Part shown: positions 1 to 6,192 of the stretch, piece after piece | Layout of the letters: the number at the start of each line of letters is the position of its first letter | Numbering within the stretch: position 1 is the first letter of the stretch | DNA from: an uncultured Prevotellaceae bacterium | Lineage (GTDB): Bacteria; Bacteroidota; Bacteroidia; Bacteroidales; Bacteroidaceae | NCBI GenBank assembly: GCA_946415695.1 | Contig: CAMKTM010000084.1 | Coordinates: 1-9,827, forward strand | Reading direction: 5' to 3' | DNA length: 9,827 nt | Made by a program: the position numbers and the translations under genes | The notes under the pieces: generated by a model | Databases searched by the model: none | Seen by the model: the letters and a program-made list of their open reading frames with translations, nothing else | What the model was told of the DNA's origin: nothing

Positions 1-16
1 CCTATATTGGGCGGCG

Positions 17-24
17 CAAAGTTA
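17..24 (-). promoter_or_regulatory. Bacteroidota-type promoter -7 element firing out of the left edge
   Basis: Read on the minus strand, the sequence is TAACTTTG followed by C, an exact match to the Bacteroidota housekeeping -7 element TAnnTTTG. No clear TTTG -33 element is seen at the usual distance. It would start a leftward transcript whose gene lies beyond the window, so the product is unknown. Confidence 0.55.
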
Positions 25-101
25 CAAATAATTCTGTATATGTAAGTTATGATTGAAGATAAAAATGAGTGACGAAGTCAGGAAAAACTTTAGGCAACAA
101 G

Positions 102-130
102 AAAAAAAAAACGAGATGACAATTCGTCTC
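102..130 (-). terminator. Rho-independent terminator of the ATPase/RloB-like operon
   Basis: On the minus strand, just after the stop codon of the RloB-like gene, an imperfect hairpin (GAGACGAATTGTCATCTC) is followed within two bases by a run of ten T residues. The stem is weak, with a C/A mismatch, but its position 14 bases past the last codon and the long T tract fit an intrinsic terminator closing the two-gene operon. Confidence 0.65.
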
Positions 131-143
131 AGCTCTTTGTGAA

Positions 144-965
144 TTATTCTTCAAGCTTTTCTTTTAGTGTATCTGCACCGAAATAATCCAGCACATAGAC
201 TGGGAATGCACTTAGAACTGCAACTTTGGGACATTTATGCAGAATATGTTTATCCAGTTGTTTATCAAAAATCAACTCTTGCGATTCTATTTTGTTCGGC
301 AGTTCAAACCTTCCATTCACCAAATAGTTCATCTTTGAAACATGAGCACTAATCAACTCCTTCCACACTTCCCATGTGTATCCATTTATGTTTGTCAGCT
401 GTTTCCTGCTTTCTGTCGGCACGATGGTTTTATAGTGAGGCTCCTTCAAACAAGCATCCACATCCTCGCAATCATCCTTATACGGACAGTTGGCTCGTTT
501 GCATTTTACGGTAAGTTCCTTGAAACTCTCCATATCTTTGTAGTGCCTGATAGCTTCCACCATCGGGTAGCTGATATAAAGCATGCCGTTATCAGTTTCA
601 TTGTCGAAGAAGGCCAACATCTGGCTGATTTTGTCATCATCGGCCTTCGTTGCATGGGCATCATAGTCGAAAAACAGGTAGATGTATGCAAAGCTGTCGC
701 GGGTATATCCTTCCAACAGTTCGGCATTCTTCTTGCTACGTTCCTTAAGCAAATTCACGATGTCAAGAGCAAAGCCCTCATTCTTCAACAACTCATACAA
801 TTGATATATTTCGGCATCAAATACAGTCTTTACCGAAATCCGTCCACCCATGAAGTTTTGTTCGAGCTTCTTTACATACAGAGGCTCTGCGCTTCCACCT
901 TCAAAAATGAACAGATGCAGTTCGTTTCGGGCTGACATGTTCTGGTCGATGACATTATCCGACAT
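144..965 (-). CDS. RloB/AbiLii-like Toprim-type protein, second gene of a putative anti-phage ATPase pair
   Basis: A 273-residue soluble protein with no signal peptide or membrane segment. The N-terminus has a beta strand ending in FEGGSAEPLY (acidic residue E22), then a FFDYDAH motif (D100, D102) and SYPMVEAIRHY (133-142). This order resembles the EG..E..Y, DxD and NPxxE pattern of RloB proteins, which are thought to have a Toprim-like nuclease fold. Four cysteines (C155, C160, C166, C172; C-X4-C-X5-C-X5-C) could bind metal. I chose the ATG at 965: it overlaps the end of the ATPase gene by 11 bases and has GGAG six bases upstream. An in-frame ATG at 995 would overlap by 41 bases, and one at 938 lacks a ribosome binding site. 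The overlap implies translational coupling. In RloAB and lactococcal AbiL systems an ATPase gene is paired with a RloB-type gene. The family call rests on motif order and context, and activity is unproven. Confidence 0.7.
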   Translation of the reverse strand: MSDNVIDQNMSARNELHLFIFEGGSAEPLYVKKLEQNFMGGRISVKTVFDAEIYQLYELLKNEGFALDIVNLLKERSKKNAELLEGYTRDSFAYIYLFFDYDAHATKADDDKISQMLAFFDNETDNGMLYISYPMVEAIRHYKDMESFKELTVKCKRANCPYKDDCEDVDACLKEPHYKTIVPTESRKQLTNINGYTWEVWKELISAHVSKMNYLVNGRFELPNKIESQELIFDKQLDKHILHKCPKVAVLSAFPVYVLDYFGADTLKEKLEE

Positions 966-2070
966 AGAACGCTCCGGCTTTATAGATTTTCTCAATATTG
1001 TGAGCTTCCCTCAGTTCCTTCTCCGTACACTTGGGCAATGGTAGAATCTTACGGCTGTTCATCAGGAAATAGCAGTCCGGGCGCATCAGATCGTTACTCA
1101 TGATTGAAGTGTTGTGAGTCGTGACAATGAATTGTACTCCCGTCTCTTTCAGCTTATTGATAACCAACCTCGACAGCTCGTGATGGTAGAAAGCGTCAAA
1201 CTCGTCGATGAATACAAACGAGACACCACCACGCAGCATCTGTAAGTACCAGCAATAGAAAAGCATCAGAGCGCTGGTTCCTGTTGACATGATTTCCGGG
1301 AATCGGATTTTCTTCTCCCCAAAAACAAAAGCTAAGGCCTTTTCCCCCATCACGTCAACCACATCCAGACGACATTTCACATTGGCTTCGTTCAGGAAAG
1401 TTTCAAAGTCGCTAACCTTCCCCTGCTCAATAATGTCCTTTTCCAAAGTGCCAGTCTTAGCATCCAGTCCAATGTACGTCCTGTCCTCCAAAGAACGGAA
1501 GAACAACATGTGTTCCACAAACGAAAAAAAATCAGCAAACGTGCAATTATCGTCATTATCGGCCAACGTTGAGTTATTCTTAATATATTTCAAGACAGAC
1601 AACTGGCCATCCTTTATTTCCTTGTTCAGATTCTCCGTACCTTTCAGGTGACAGGTGAATTTCGTGTTTCCACCAGTTCTGTCGAATTCAATCAGTTCCC
1701 TCCCGCCAATCGAAAAACTCTCCGAAACCAGCGTCCGATAGTCGTTTTTTGAATATGTGTATTTCACCACCTTTCCACCAATCAGGTATTCATATTCAAA
1801 CCTTGCAGTATCGTCACCCGTTTCTGCATTAATATAATGCTTATACGGAAACTCCCAGCGGGCCTTGTCGGTCAGGTGCTCAATAATGTCGAGGATTGCC
1901 CAGCCCAGGTTTGACTTGCCCGAGCCATTATAGCCATAAATCATAGCATTGTTCACTATCCCATTCTTTACACATTCGGGATTGAACGTGTATGCCTTGG
2001 CAGAAGCCAAATCGAAAGAGAAATCTTCCTTGAAGCACTTGAAATTTGAAACCTTGAACCTTCTAAGCAT
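955..2070 (-). CDS. RloA/AbiLi-like AAA (AAA_15/AAA_21, ABC-type) ATPase, first gene of a putative anti-phage pair
   Basis: A 371-residue cytoplasmic ATPase of the SMC/ABC-like class. Visible motifs are the N-terminal strand LRRFKVSNFKCFKE typical of this class, Walker A GYNGSGKS (46-53), a signature-like MSTGTSAL (261-268), Walker B FVFIDEFDAFYH (285-296; D289, catalytic E290), and the H-loop TTHN (317-320). The C-terminal REAHNIEKIYKAGAF is typical of RloA-type proteins. The middle (about 70-250) is a divergent insertion, probably the dimerisation or sensor part. Length is close to that of AbiLi-type ATPases, shorter than OLD nucleases, and no nuclease domain is fused. It precedes and overlaps the RloB-like gene, so the two probably act together: in such systems the ATPase is thought to sense infection or control the nuclease-like partner. 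Promoter and possible operator lie directly upstream. The ATPase call is strong; the defence role is inferred. Confidence 0.85.
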   Translation of the reverse strand: MLRRFKVSNFKCFKEDFSFDLASAKAYTFNPECVKNGIVNNAMIYGYNGSGKSNLGWAILDIIEHLTDKARWEFPYKHYINAETGDDTARFEYEYLIGGKVVKYTYSKNDYRTLVSESFSIGGRELIEFDRTGGNTKFTCHLKGTENLNKEIKDGQLSVLKYIKNNSTLADNDDNCTFADFFSFVEHMLFFRSLEDRTYIGLDAKTGTLEKDIIEQGKVSDFETFLNEANVKCRLDVVDVMGEKALAFVFGEKKIRFPEIMSTGTSALMLFYCWYLQMLRGGVSFVFIDEFDAFYHHELSRLVINKLKETGVQFIVTTHNTSIMSNDLMRPDCYFLMNSRKILPLPKCTEKELREAHNIEKIYKAGAFYVG

Positions 2071-2095
2071 AATAACTTACTTATTGATGACGGTG

Positions 2096-2103
2096 CAAAG
2101 ATA
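2096..2103 (-). promoter_or_regulatory. Promoter -7 element of the ATPase/RloB-like operon
   Basis: On the minus strand TATCTTTG (then C) matches TAnnTTTG exactly and lies 25 bases before the ATPase start codon. A classical TTTG -33 box is not evident; that zone is occupied by the inverted repeat at 2118-2140. Confidence 0.7.
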
Positions 2104-2117
2104 CAAATAAATACCAA

Positions 2118-2140
2118 TATCCGTAGTTTTTTTACGGATA
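2118..2140. promoter_or_regulatory. 8-bp perfect inverted repeat over the -33 region of the defence operon, candidate operator
   Basis: TATCCGTA at 2118-2125 is the exact reverse complement of TACGGATA at 2133-2140, separated by seven bases (GTTTTTT). It starts 14 bases upstream of the -7 element and covers the expected -33 zone. This suits a dimeric repressor or activator site. It could instead be a weak terminator for the decayed gene upstream, since on the minus strand the loop is a run of A, not T, making that less likely. Confidence 0.4.
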
Positions 2141-2162
2141 AAATGCAAGAATAGGGCAAAAT

Positions 2163-2570
2163 TTAATATTTTTTGTGGGTATCGAAGACTTTTAGCGTAG
2201 AAATTCTACAAATTGTCTGCTTCACACCAGCAACGTATGTCTCAATGAAATCGAGCAACAAACAGTCGGCTATTTCACTTATCTCCTTGTACCCATTCCA
2301 TCTTCTTTACCCACAGCCAGACAGTGACGTAGGGAATGTCGGTTAGGTTTTCTATCTACGTATTGGTAAGGCCGATACTTAGAAGGTAGCAGACTTGTTG
2401 CTGTTGCTCTGTGAATTTGCCAAGATGATGAGCTAATCTTCCATCAGGTCTGGCAGAAACTCGTCAACGGCATGGTAGAAATGCTGCCAGTCGCTTTTCG
2501 ACATAAAGAGTCTGTCATACGAGACATGGCGATAGTCTCTTGTGGGATGCCCATGGTACAGCTACAACTA
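2163..2570 (-). pseudogene. Decayed helix-turn-helix protein gene (frameshifts plus in-frame stop)
   Basis: No intact frame exists, but the minus strand gives consecutive protein-like segments in shifting frames. From 2504, MSKSDWQHFYHAVDEF continues to a stop near 2434. One base over, HHLGKFTEQQQQVCYLLS continues with IGLTNT, a TAG, then IENLTDIPYVTVW. A further shift near 2300 gives KEISEIADCLLLDFIETYVA and ends with TAA at 2163. The pattern (D-W-x2-F, LTE-like start, CYLLSIGLTNTxIxxLTxIPxxTVW) resembles the C-terminal helix-turn-helix region of Bacteroidota regulators. The TAG replaces a residue that is probably Q, and restoring one T near 2435 would rejoin the first two frames (MEDLAHHL). 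Another short segment, LYNKLTVKDGSGTDLDRYIT, ends at 2568 and may be an N-terminal or neighbouring remnant. Function is lost or remote; exact family uncertain. Confidence 0.6.
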
Positions 2571-2595
2571 TTCCTCACACATTTTCGTTATATAT

Positions 2596-3060
2596 CTATC
2601 CAGGTCCGTGCCGCTGCCGTCTTTTACCGTTAGTTTGTTGTACAATATATATGAAGAGCAGGCCGCGGCAACCATAAAAGGCATACTTGCCGATGCTGGT
2701 CACACTCTCTGGGATAGTGATGGAAGGCAGGCTGCTACAACCATAGAAGGCACTTTCGCCGATGCTGGTCACGCTGTTTGGTATGCTGACGGATTTCAAG
2801 TCAGAACAACTTCTGAAAGCTGCGTCATCGATAGCCGTCACGCGGTAAGTCTTGCCGCTGTAAGTGAAAGAGGAAGGGATGGACACAGTGTCGGAATAGG
2901 AATTGTAGTAGGTATTGTGGTAATAGACACCGCGATATGTCACCCTTGCCTCGTCTCCCGAGAAGTTGTAATAGATGCCGTTAACGTATGCGTCGTAAGC
3001 GAGGGCTTTGATGCCTGAGAGCAGGCATAGGCAAATAAGTAGATAATGTTTGAGTTTCAT
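2596..3060 (-). pseudogene. Truncated BspA-type leucine-rich-repeat surface protein
   Basis: The frame encodes 154 residues starting with a signal peptide (MKLKHYLLICLCLLSGIKALA). A short lead-in with tyrosine-rich beta segments follows, then about two LRR_5 (BspA, Treponema pallidum-type) repeats: KSVSIPNSVTSIGESAFYGC and ITIPESVTSIGKYAFYGC. BspA-like proteins normally have many repeats and several hundred residues. Here the repeat pattern breaks off after YGCRGL (near 2660) and runs into an unrelated basic tail (NGKRRQRHGPG). This suggests a deletion fusing the 5' part of the gene to foreign sequence. The promoter is intact, so a short secreted product could still be made, but I treat it as a fragment. 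BspA-like proteins bind host matrix proteins or other bacteria; this remnant probably does not. Confidence 0.7.
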
Positions 3061-3093
3061 TTGGGTTTATTTTATTTTGTTCGTTTCTGCTTG

Positions 3094-3125
3094 CAAATTT
3101 ACGTGATATAATGCAAAACGCCAAA
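3094..3125 (-). promoter_or_regulatory. Promoter of the BspA-like gene fragment
   Basis: On the minus strand TTTG (3122-3125) is followed after exactly 20 bases by TAAATTTG (3094-3101), matching both the -33 TTTG and -7 TAnnTTTG elements of the Bacteroidota vegetative promoter. The -7 element is 33 bases before the ATG. It is the best complete promoter in the window. Confidence 0.7.
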
Positions 3126-3250
3126 TGTTTTGATACTAAAATGATAATTTTGTTAGAATATGCTGTAGAACGACGCGGACTGGAGTGGAAAGGATTTTAT
3201 GTCGCGGTTCCTGCCTGGCAACATGAAATGGCATGATGCGGCACGGCAAG

Positions 3251-3324
3251 TTCTTTGCTTGTACATGTAAAAGCAATTGCTTGTACATGTAGAAGCAATT
3301 GCTTTTACATGTACAAGCAAAGAA
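3251..3324. repeat. 30-bp perfect inverted repeat with an embedded 22-bp tandem duplication
   Basis: Bases 3251-3280 are the exact reverse complement of 3295-3324, with a 14-base spacer. The 22-bp unit at 3257-3278 is repeated at 3279-3300 with one change (A to G at 3292), and a reverse-oriented copy follows. The unit is built from smaller palindromes (TGTACA, TACATGTA, GCAATTGC). It lies 16 bases past the end of the PI-PLC gene and upstream of the BspA promoter. It could form a cruciform or RNA hairpin. It lacks a T tract on the minus strand, so it is not a standard intrinsic terminator. The remainder of 3061-3339 holds no supportable gene. Confidence 0.9.
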
Positions 3325-3339
3325 TATGGTGTGGGGTGT

Positions 3340-5556
3340 CTATCTTAAGACCTTGCGGAAAGTGCCGTCGGGGGCTTTGATGATGTAAAGGCCGGGGCGC
3401 CAGGATGTGGTGGCAGGTTTGCCGTCGATGGTCCATACTTCTTTGGCAGAGGCTGGGGCGCCTGCGTCTGCGGGACATTCTGAAATGCCTGTCCACTCGC
3501 CTGTATATACGGTGACGATGCAGGTGCGCAACTCGTTGATGGCCTGAACGAGCTGGTTGTTGGTGAGTTTAAGCTCGTTCATGGCTTTGGTGTAGGAGCC
3601 TGAATAGTATGCGAAGAGGTAGGCTTTGGCTTCGTCGCTGACCATATTGCTGTTCAGCACTTCTTCTGCCTCGGCGGCAGCTCGTTTGTATTCGGCCCAA
3701 AGTCCTGCGTTGACGGCTATGTTCTCCGACGCTTCGTCGATGGCTTTCATGGCGGCGAGGGCTGTTTCCTTGCTGTTTGCCGTGGCGCTGTATGCCGCTT
3801 TGTATGCCGCTTCGTAGCATTGGCTGACGGTCACGCCGGAATAGCTGAGCTTCTTTTTCTTCATCTCGGTGAGCCACTGGCGGTAGGATTCGGGCTGGTT
3901 GCCGTAGTAGGTGAGGGTGAAGTCATCGAAGACGCACCAGTCGAGGCCCGACTGCTGCTGCTTCTTCACGCCGAGGGTGATGGTATGGTTTTCCACGGGG
4001 ACGAACACGAGGTTGCTGTATCCGCCGAGCGAATGCATGTAGTACTCGGCGGAAATCATGTCATCGGGGATGTAATAGGTCTGTGTCCCGTTCTGTACGC
4101 CGATTTCCCGTCCCACCTCTCTTGCCTTGGCGATGACTTTGGAGAACGGCGAGGCGATGGGAAACGTGAGGAGTTCTTCTCCTGAGGCTGCATAGATGCG
4201 TGCATAGCGCAACGTCGAGTCCTTCACGCGGTAATGGGCATTTGCCTCCTCCGCTGTGCCGTTGCGGTAGAAGGCTTTTGCGCCTACGGCATAGACGCCG
4301 TTGGGGAGGTCGGTAATGGTCTGGTGCGTGTCGAAGTTGCGGTTGAAGTGTTCGGCGTTTTCGTTGGGGTTGACCGCTCCGAAGCTGTCGCCTTCCCAGC
4401 CGTCGAGCCTATTGTTGTTGAATCTTGGGTTGACGATGCGTGCCGTCATGTCGAGCGGTTTGCGATAGGTCGCACTGCTCTCGTCCACCTGGTACATGTC
4501 CTGGAGATAGCGGAAGTTGTTGGCGATGATGGCATCCACGAGTTCCTGTCCGCGGGTATTGTAGCCATTGCTGGAGTTGACGCCCACGTAGTCGGCCAGA
4601 ATGATTCCTGTGGGCCCGGGCTTATATGCGGGGTCTGCCAAATAGTCGAGGATGGCGGCATTGGTGTGGGCGGCATTATCGCGGTAGCCGTCGCTGGAGG
4701 AGATTTGCTCATCGACAATCAGAGGGATGTAGAGCCTCGACACCTTCGAGTAGGCGGAAGCGAAGTTATAGACCCAAACGATGTCGGTAGCCGAGCTGGT
4801 TCTGTGCTTCGTGCTGTAGTCGAGCAGTTGCTTCACGGCCTCCACCTTTCGGTCGAGGTCGCCGTCGCGGTACGTCTCGGCGAAGTCCTGCATGTAGAGC
4901 TTTGCCGTTGAGCCTGCAGCGCCTACGATTTGCCCGTTACGCTGTGCTGTCCAGTCAAGCTGTCCCGTCCAGTTGCGGAAGAAGCCTCCCACGGGTTTCT
5001 CGGCGTACTCGTCGCGACTGAGGATGAGTATCTTGCCACGCATCTCGCCCACTGTGAGGTCGCTCTTGAAGTCGATGAAGAAGTCCTTGAGGTCGTCGCG
5101 TCCGAAGAGTTCGAGCAGACGCTCGCCATAGTTGCTGGCATTGTCGTCGCCGGCTGTGGCATGAAGCATGTGTATGACGGCGAACTCAGTGGGATTCTCC
5201 TTGAGCTTGTCGCGCAGGAAGTAGATGGCGTCGTCGAAGCGAAGCTTGGTCGGCATGATGCCGTGATTGTCGTTGAGGTAATTGCCTGTGACAGCCGGTC
5301 GCATGTCGAAGGCGCGGACGCCAATTTCCCATTGCTGCTCGAAACTCTTCTCCTGCGTACGGGCATACTTGTCGCCGAAGGGGCCATAGATGGAAGTCGT
5401 GACGCCGGGGAAACCATTGCCCGTGCCAGTGTCGTGGCTGCCGGGAATGGACAGAGTGGCAACGTAAGCATTGTCGGGCAGACGCTTCATCCAGTTGTCT
5501 GCGTGCACTGGCATGACAAACGTCAAGAGCGCAAAAAGGGGGAGGACTTTGTTCAT
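3340..5556 (-). CDS. Secreted PI-PLC-type phosphodiesterase with carbohydrate-binding-like and helical C-terminal regions
   Basis: A 738-residue protein with a signal peptide (MNKVLPLFALLTFVMPVHA). Residues about 20-355 form a phosphatidylinositol-specific phospholipase C X-type barrel. SIPGSHDTGTG carries the first catalytic His (H41, with D42), GVRAFDMRP the R81/D84 pair, and NDNHGI the second His (H98). Such enzymes cleave phosphatidylinositol or GPI-like glycolipids to a cyclic inositol phosphate and diacylglycerol; substrate here is unknown. Residues about 375-550 (HFNRNFDTHQTITDLPNGVY) resemble galactose-binding-like jelly-roll domains common in Bacteroidota. Residues 555-682 are alanine-rich and helical (FIVAR-like). 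The tail (EVWTIDGKPATTSWRPGLYI, ending KVLR) resembles a C-terminal sorting or anchoring tail. It would act outside the cytoplasm. The gene is monocistronic and divergent from the tyrosine phosphatase gene. Start at 5556 fits the -7 element 30 bases upstream. Confidence 0.88.
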   Translation of the reverse strand: MNKVLPLFALLTFVMPVHADNWMKRLPDNAYVATLSIPGSHDTGTGNGFPGVTTSIYGPFGDKYARTQEKSFEQQWEIGVRAFDMRPAVTGNYLNDNHGIMPTKLRFDDAIYFLRDKLKENPTEFAVIHMLHATAGDDNASNYGERLLELFGRDDLKDFFIDFKSDLTVGEMRGKILILSRDEYAEKPVGGFFRNWTGQLDWTAQRNGQIVGAAGSTAKLYMQDFAETYRDGDLDRKVEAVKQLLDYSTKHRTSSATDIVWVYNFASAYSKVSRLYIPLIVDEQISSSDGYRDNAAHTNAAILDYLADPAYKPGPTGIILADYVGVNSSNGYNTRGQELVDAIIANNFRYLQDMYQVDESSATYRKPLDMTARIVNPRFNNNRLDGWEGDSFGAVNPNENAEHFNRNFDTHQTITDLPNGVYAVGAKAFYRNGTAEEANAHYRVKDSTLRYARIYAASGEELLTFPIASPFSKVIAKAREVGREIGVQNGTQTYYIPDDMISAEYYMHSLGGYSNLVFVPVENHTITLGVKKQQQSGLDWCVFDDFTLTYYGNQPESYRQWLTEMKKKKLSYSGVTVSQCYEAAYKAAYSATANSKETALAAMKAIDEASENIAVNAGLWAEYKRAAAEAEEVLNSNMVSDEAKAYLFAYYSGSYTKAMNELKLTNNQLVQAINELRTCIVTVYTGEWTGISECPADAGAPASAKEVWTIDGKPATTSWRPGLYIIKAPDGTFRKVLR

Positions 5557-5583
5557 CGTTTGTTGTTCTTTGAGGTATTTCGC

Positions 5584-5648
5584 TGCAAAAATACAAAAAA
5601 AATCTCTAATCCCTAATCTCTAATCCCTAATCTTTTTGTATTTTTGCA
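5584..5648. promoter_or_regulatory. Symmetric divergent promoter region with 7-bp tandem repeats
   Basis: Bases 5584-5599 are the exact reverse complement of 5633-5648. Each arm contains a -7 element TATTTTTG: minus strand at 5586-5593 for the PI-PLC gene, plus strand at 5639-5646 for the phosphatase. Between them, 5601-5635 holds five head-to-tail copies of the 7-mer AATCYYT (AATCTCT and AATCCCT alternate; the last is AATCTTT). The -33 zones of both promoters would fall within these repeats, and no TTTG is seen there. Copy-number change would alter spacing for both genes. Confidence 0.75.
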
Positions 5649-5673
5649 CATTAAGTCAACAACTAAGCAAAGT

Positions 5674-6120
5674 ATGACAAGGATATTGTTTGTCTGTCAC
5701 GGCAACATCTGCCGCAGCCCGATGGCAGAGTTCGTGATGAAAGACCTCGCAAAGAAAGCTGGACGCGAAGAGGAATTCTACGTGGAATCTGCCGCAACAT
5801 CGACAGAAGAGATAGGCAACGAAGTCTATCCGCCAGCCCGAAGGAAACTGGCAGAGCACGGCATCTCCTGCCAAGGCAAGAGGGCAAGGCAGATGACGCG
5901 CCGCGACTACGACCGCTTCGACCTGCTCATCGGCATGGACTCGTGGAACCTCCGCAACATGAACAGCATCTGCGGTGGCGATCCCGAAGGCAAGATTCGC
6001 CTGCTGCTCGACTTCACCCAGAGGCCCGGCGAGGTGGCCGACCCGTGGTACACAGGCAACTTCGAGGCAACATGGCGCGACGTCCTCGAAGGCTGTAGGT
6101 GCCTGCTGAAGCAATTCTGA
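5674..6120 (+). CDS. Low-molecular-weight protein tyrosine phosphatase
   Basis: A 148-residue cytoplasmic enzyme, the normal length for the family. It dephosphorylates phosphotyrosine proteins through a cysteinyl-phosphate intermediate. The P-loop FVCHGNICRSPMAEF gives the C-X5-R motif with nucleophile C8 and R14. The general acid is D123 in the conserved VADPWYTG motif. I chose the ATG at 5674 (MTRILFVC) over the in-frame ATG at 5644: the -7 element ends at 5646, so the transcript should begin downstream of 5644, and family members start just before the P-loop strand. Bacterial members often pair with tyrosine kinases of exopolysaccharide systems, but no kinase or polysaccharide gene lies in this window, so its substrate here is unknown. 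It is followed by a bidirectional terminator. Confidence 0.95.
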   Translation: MTRILFVCHGNICRSPMAEFVMKDLAKKAGREEEFYVESAATSTEEIGNEVYPPARRKLAEHGISCQGKRARQMTRRDYDRFDLLIGMDSWNLRNMNSICGGDPEGKIRLLLDFTQRPGEVADPWYTGNFEATWRDVLEGCRCLLKQF

Positions 6121-6129
6121 ACGACAAAG

Positions 6130-6170
6130 AAAAGAAGTCCCACCCGAAGATTACGGATGGGACTTCTTTT
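6130..6170. terminator. Bidirectional intrinsic terminator between convergent genes
   Basis: A 17-base stem (6130-6146 against 6154-6170, one C/A mismatch) with a 7-base loop AAGATTA is followed on the plus strand by a T run. On the minus strand the hairpin is followed by a T-rich stretch (CTTTTCTTTG). It lies between the convergent ends of the phosphatase gene (6120) and the secreted-protein gene (6193), so it probably ends both transcripts. Confidence 0.9.
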
Positions 6171-6192
6171 TTTATCGTTTATCGTTTCGCTT

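Noticed and set aside
966..995. Upstream start (ATG at 995) for the RloB-like protein
   Set aside because: It would add ten basic residues within the ATPase coding end; the ATG at 965 has GGAG upstream and a tight 11-base overlap typical of coupled genes.
955..2070. OLD-family nuclease or Gabija GajA
   Set aside because: The protein ends about 80 residues after Walker B with no fused Toprim domain; the Toprim-like motifs are in the separate second gene.
3251..3324. CRISPR array
   Set aside because: Repeats are contiguous, without spacers, and palindromic; no cas genes are present.
3820..5616. Long plus-strand open frames opposite the PI-PLC gene
   Set aside because: They are antisense shadows of a GC-rich gene: no promoter elements, valine/glycine-rich composition without domains, while the minus-strand frame has clear PI-PLC motifs.
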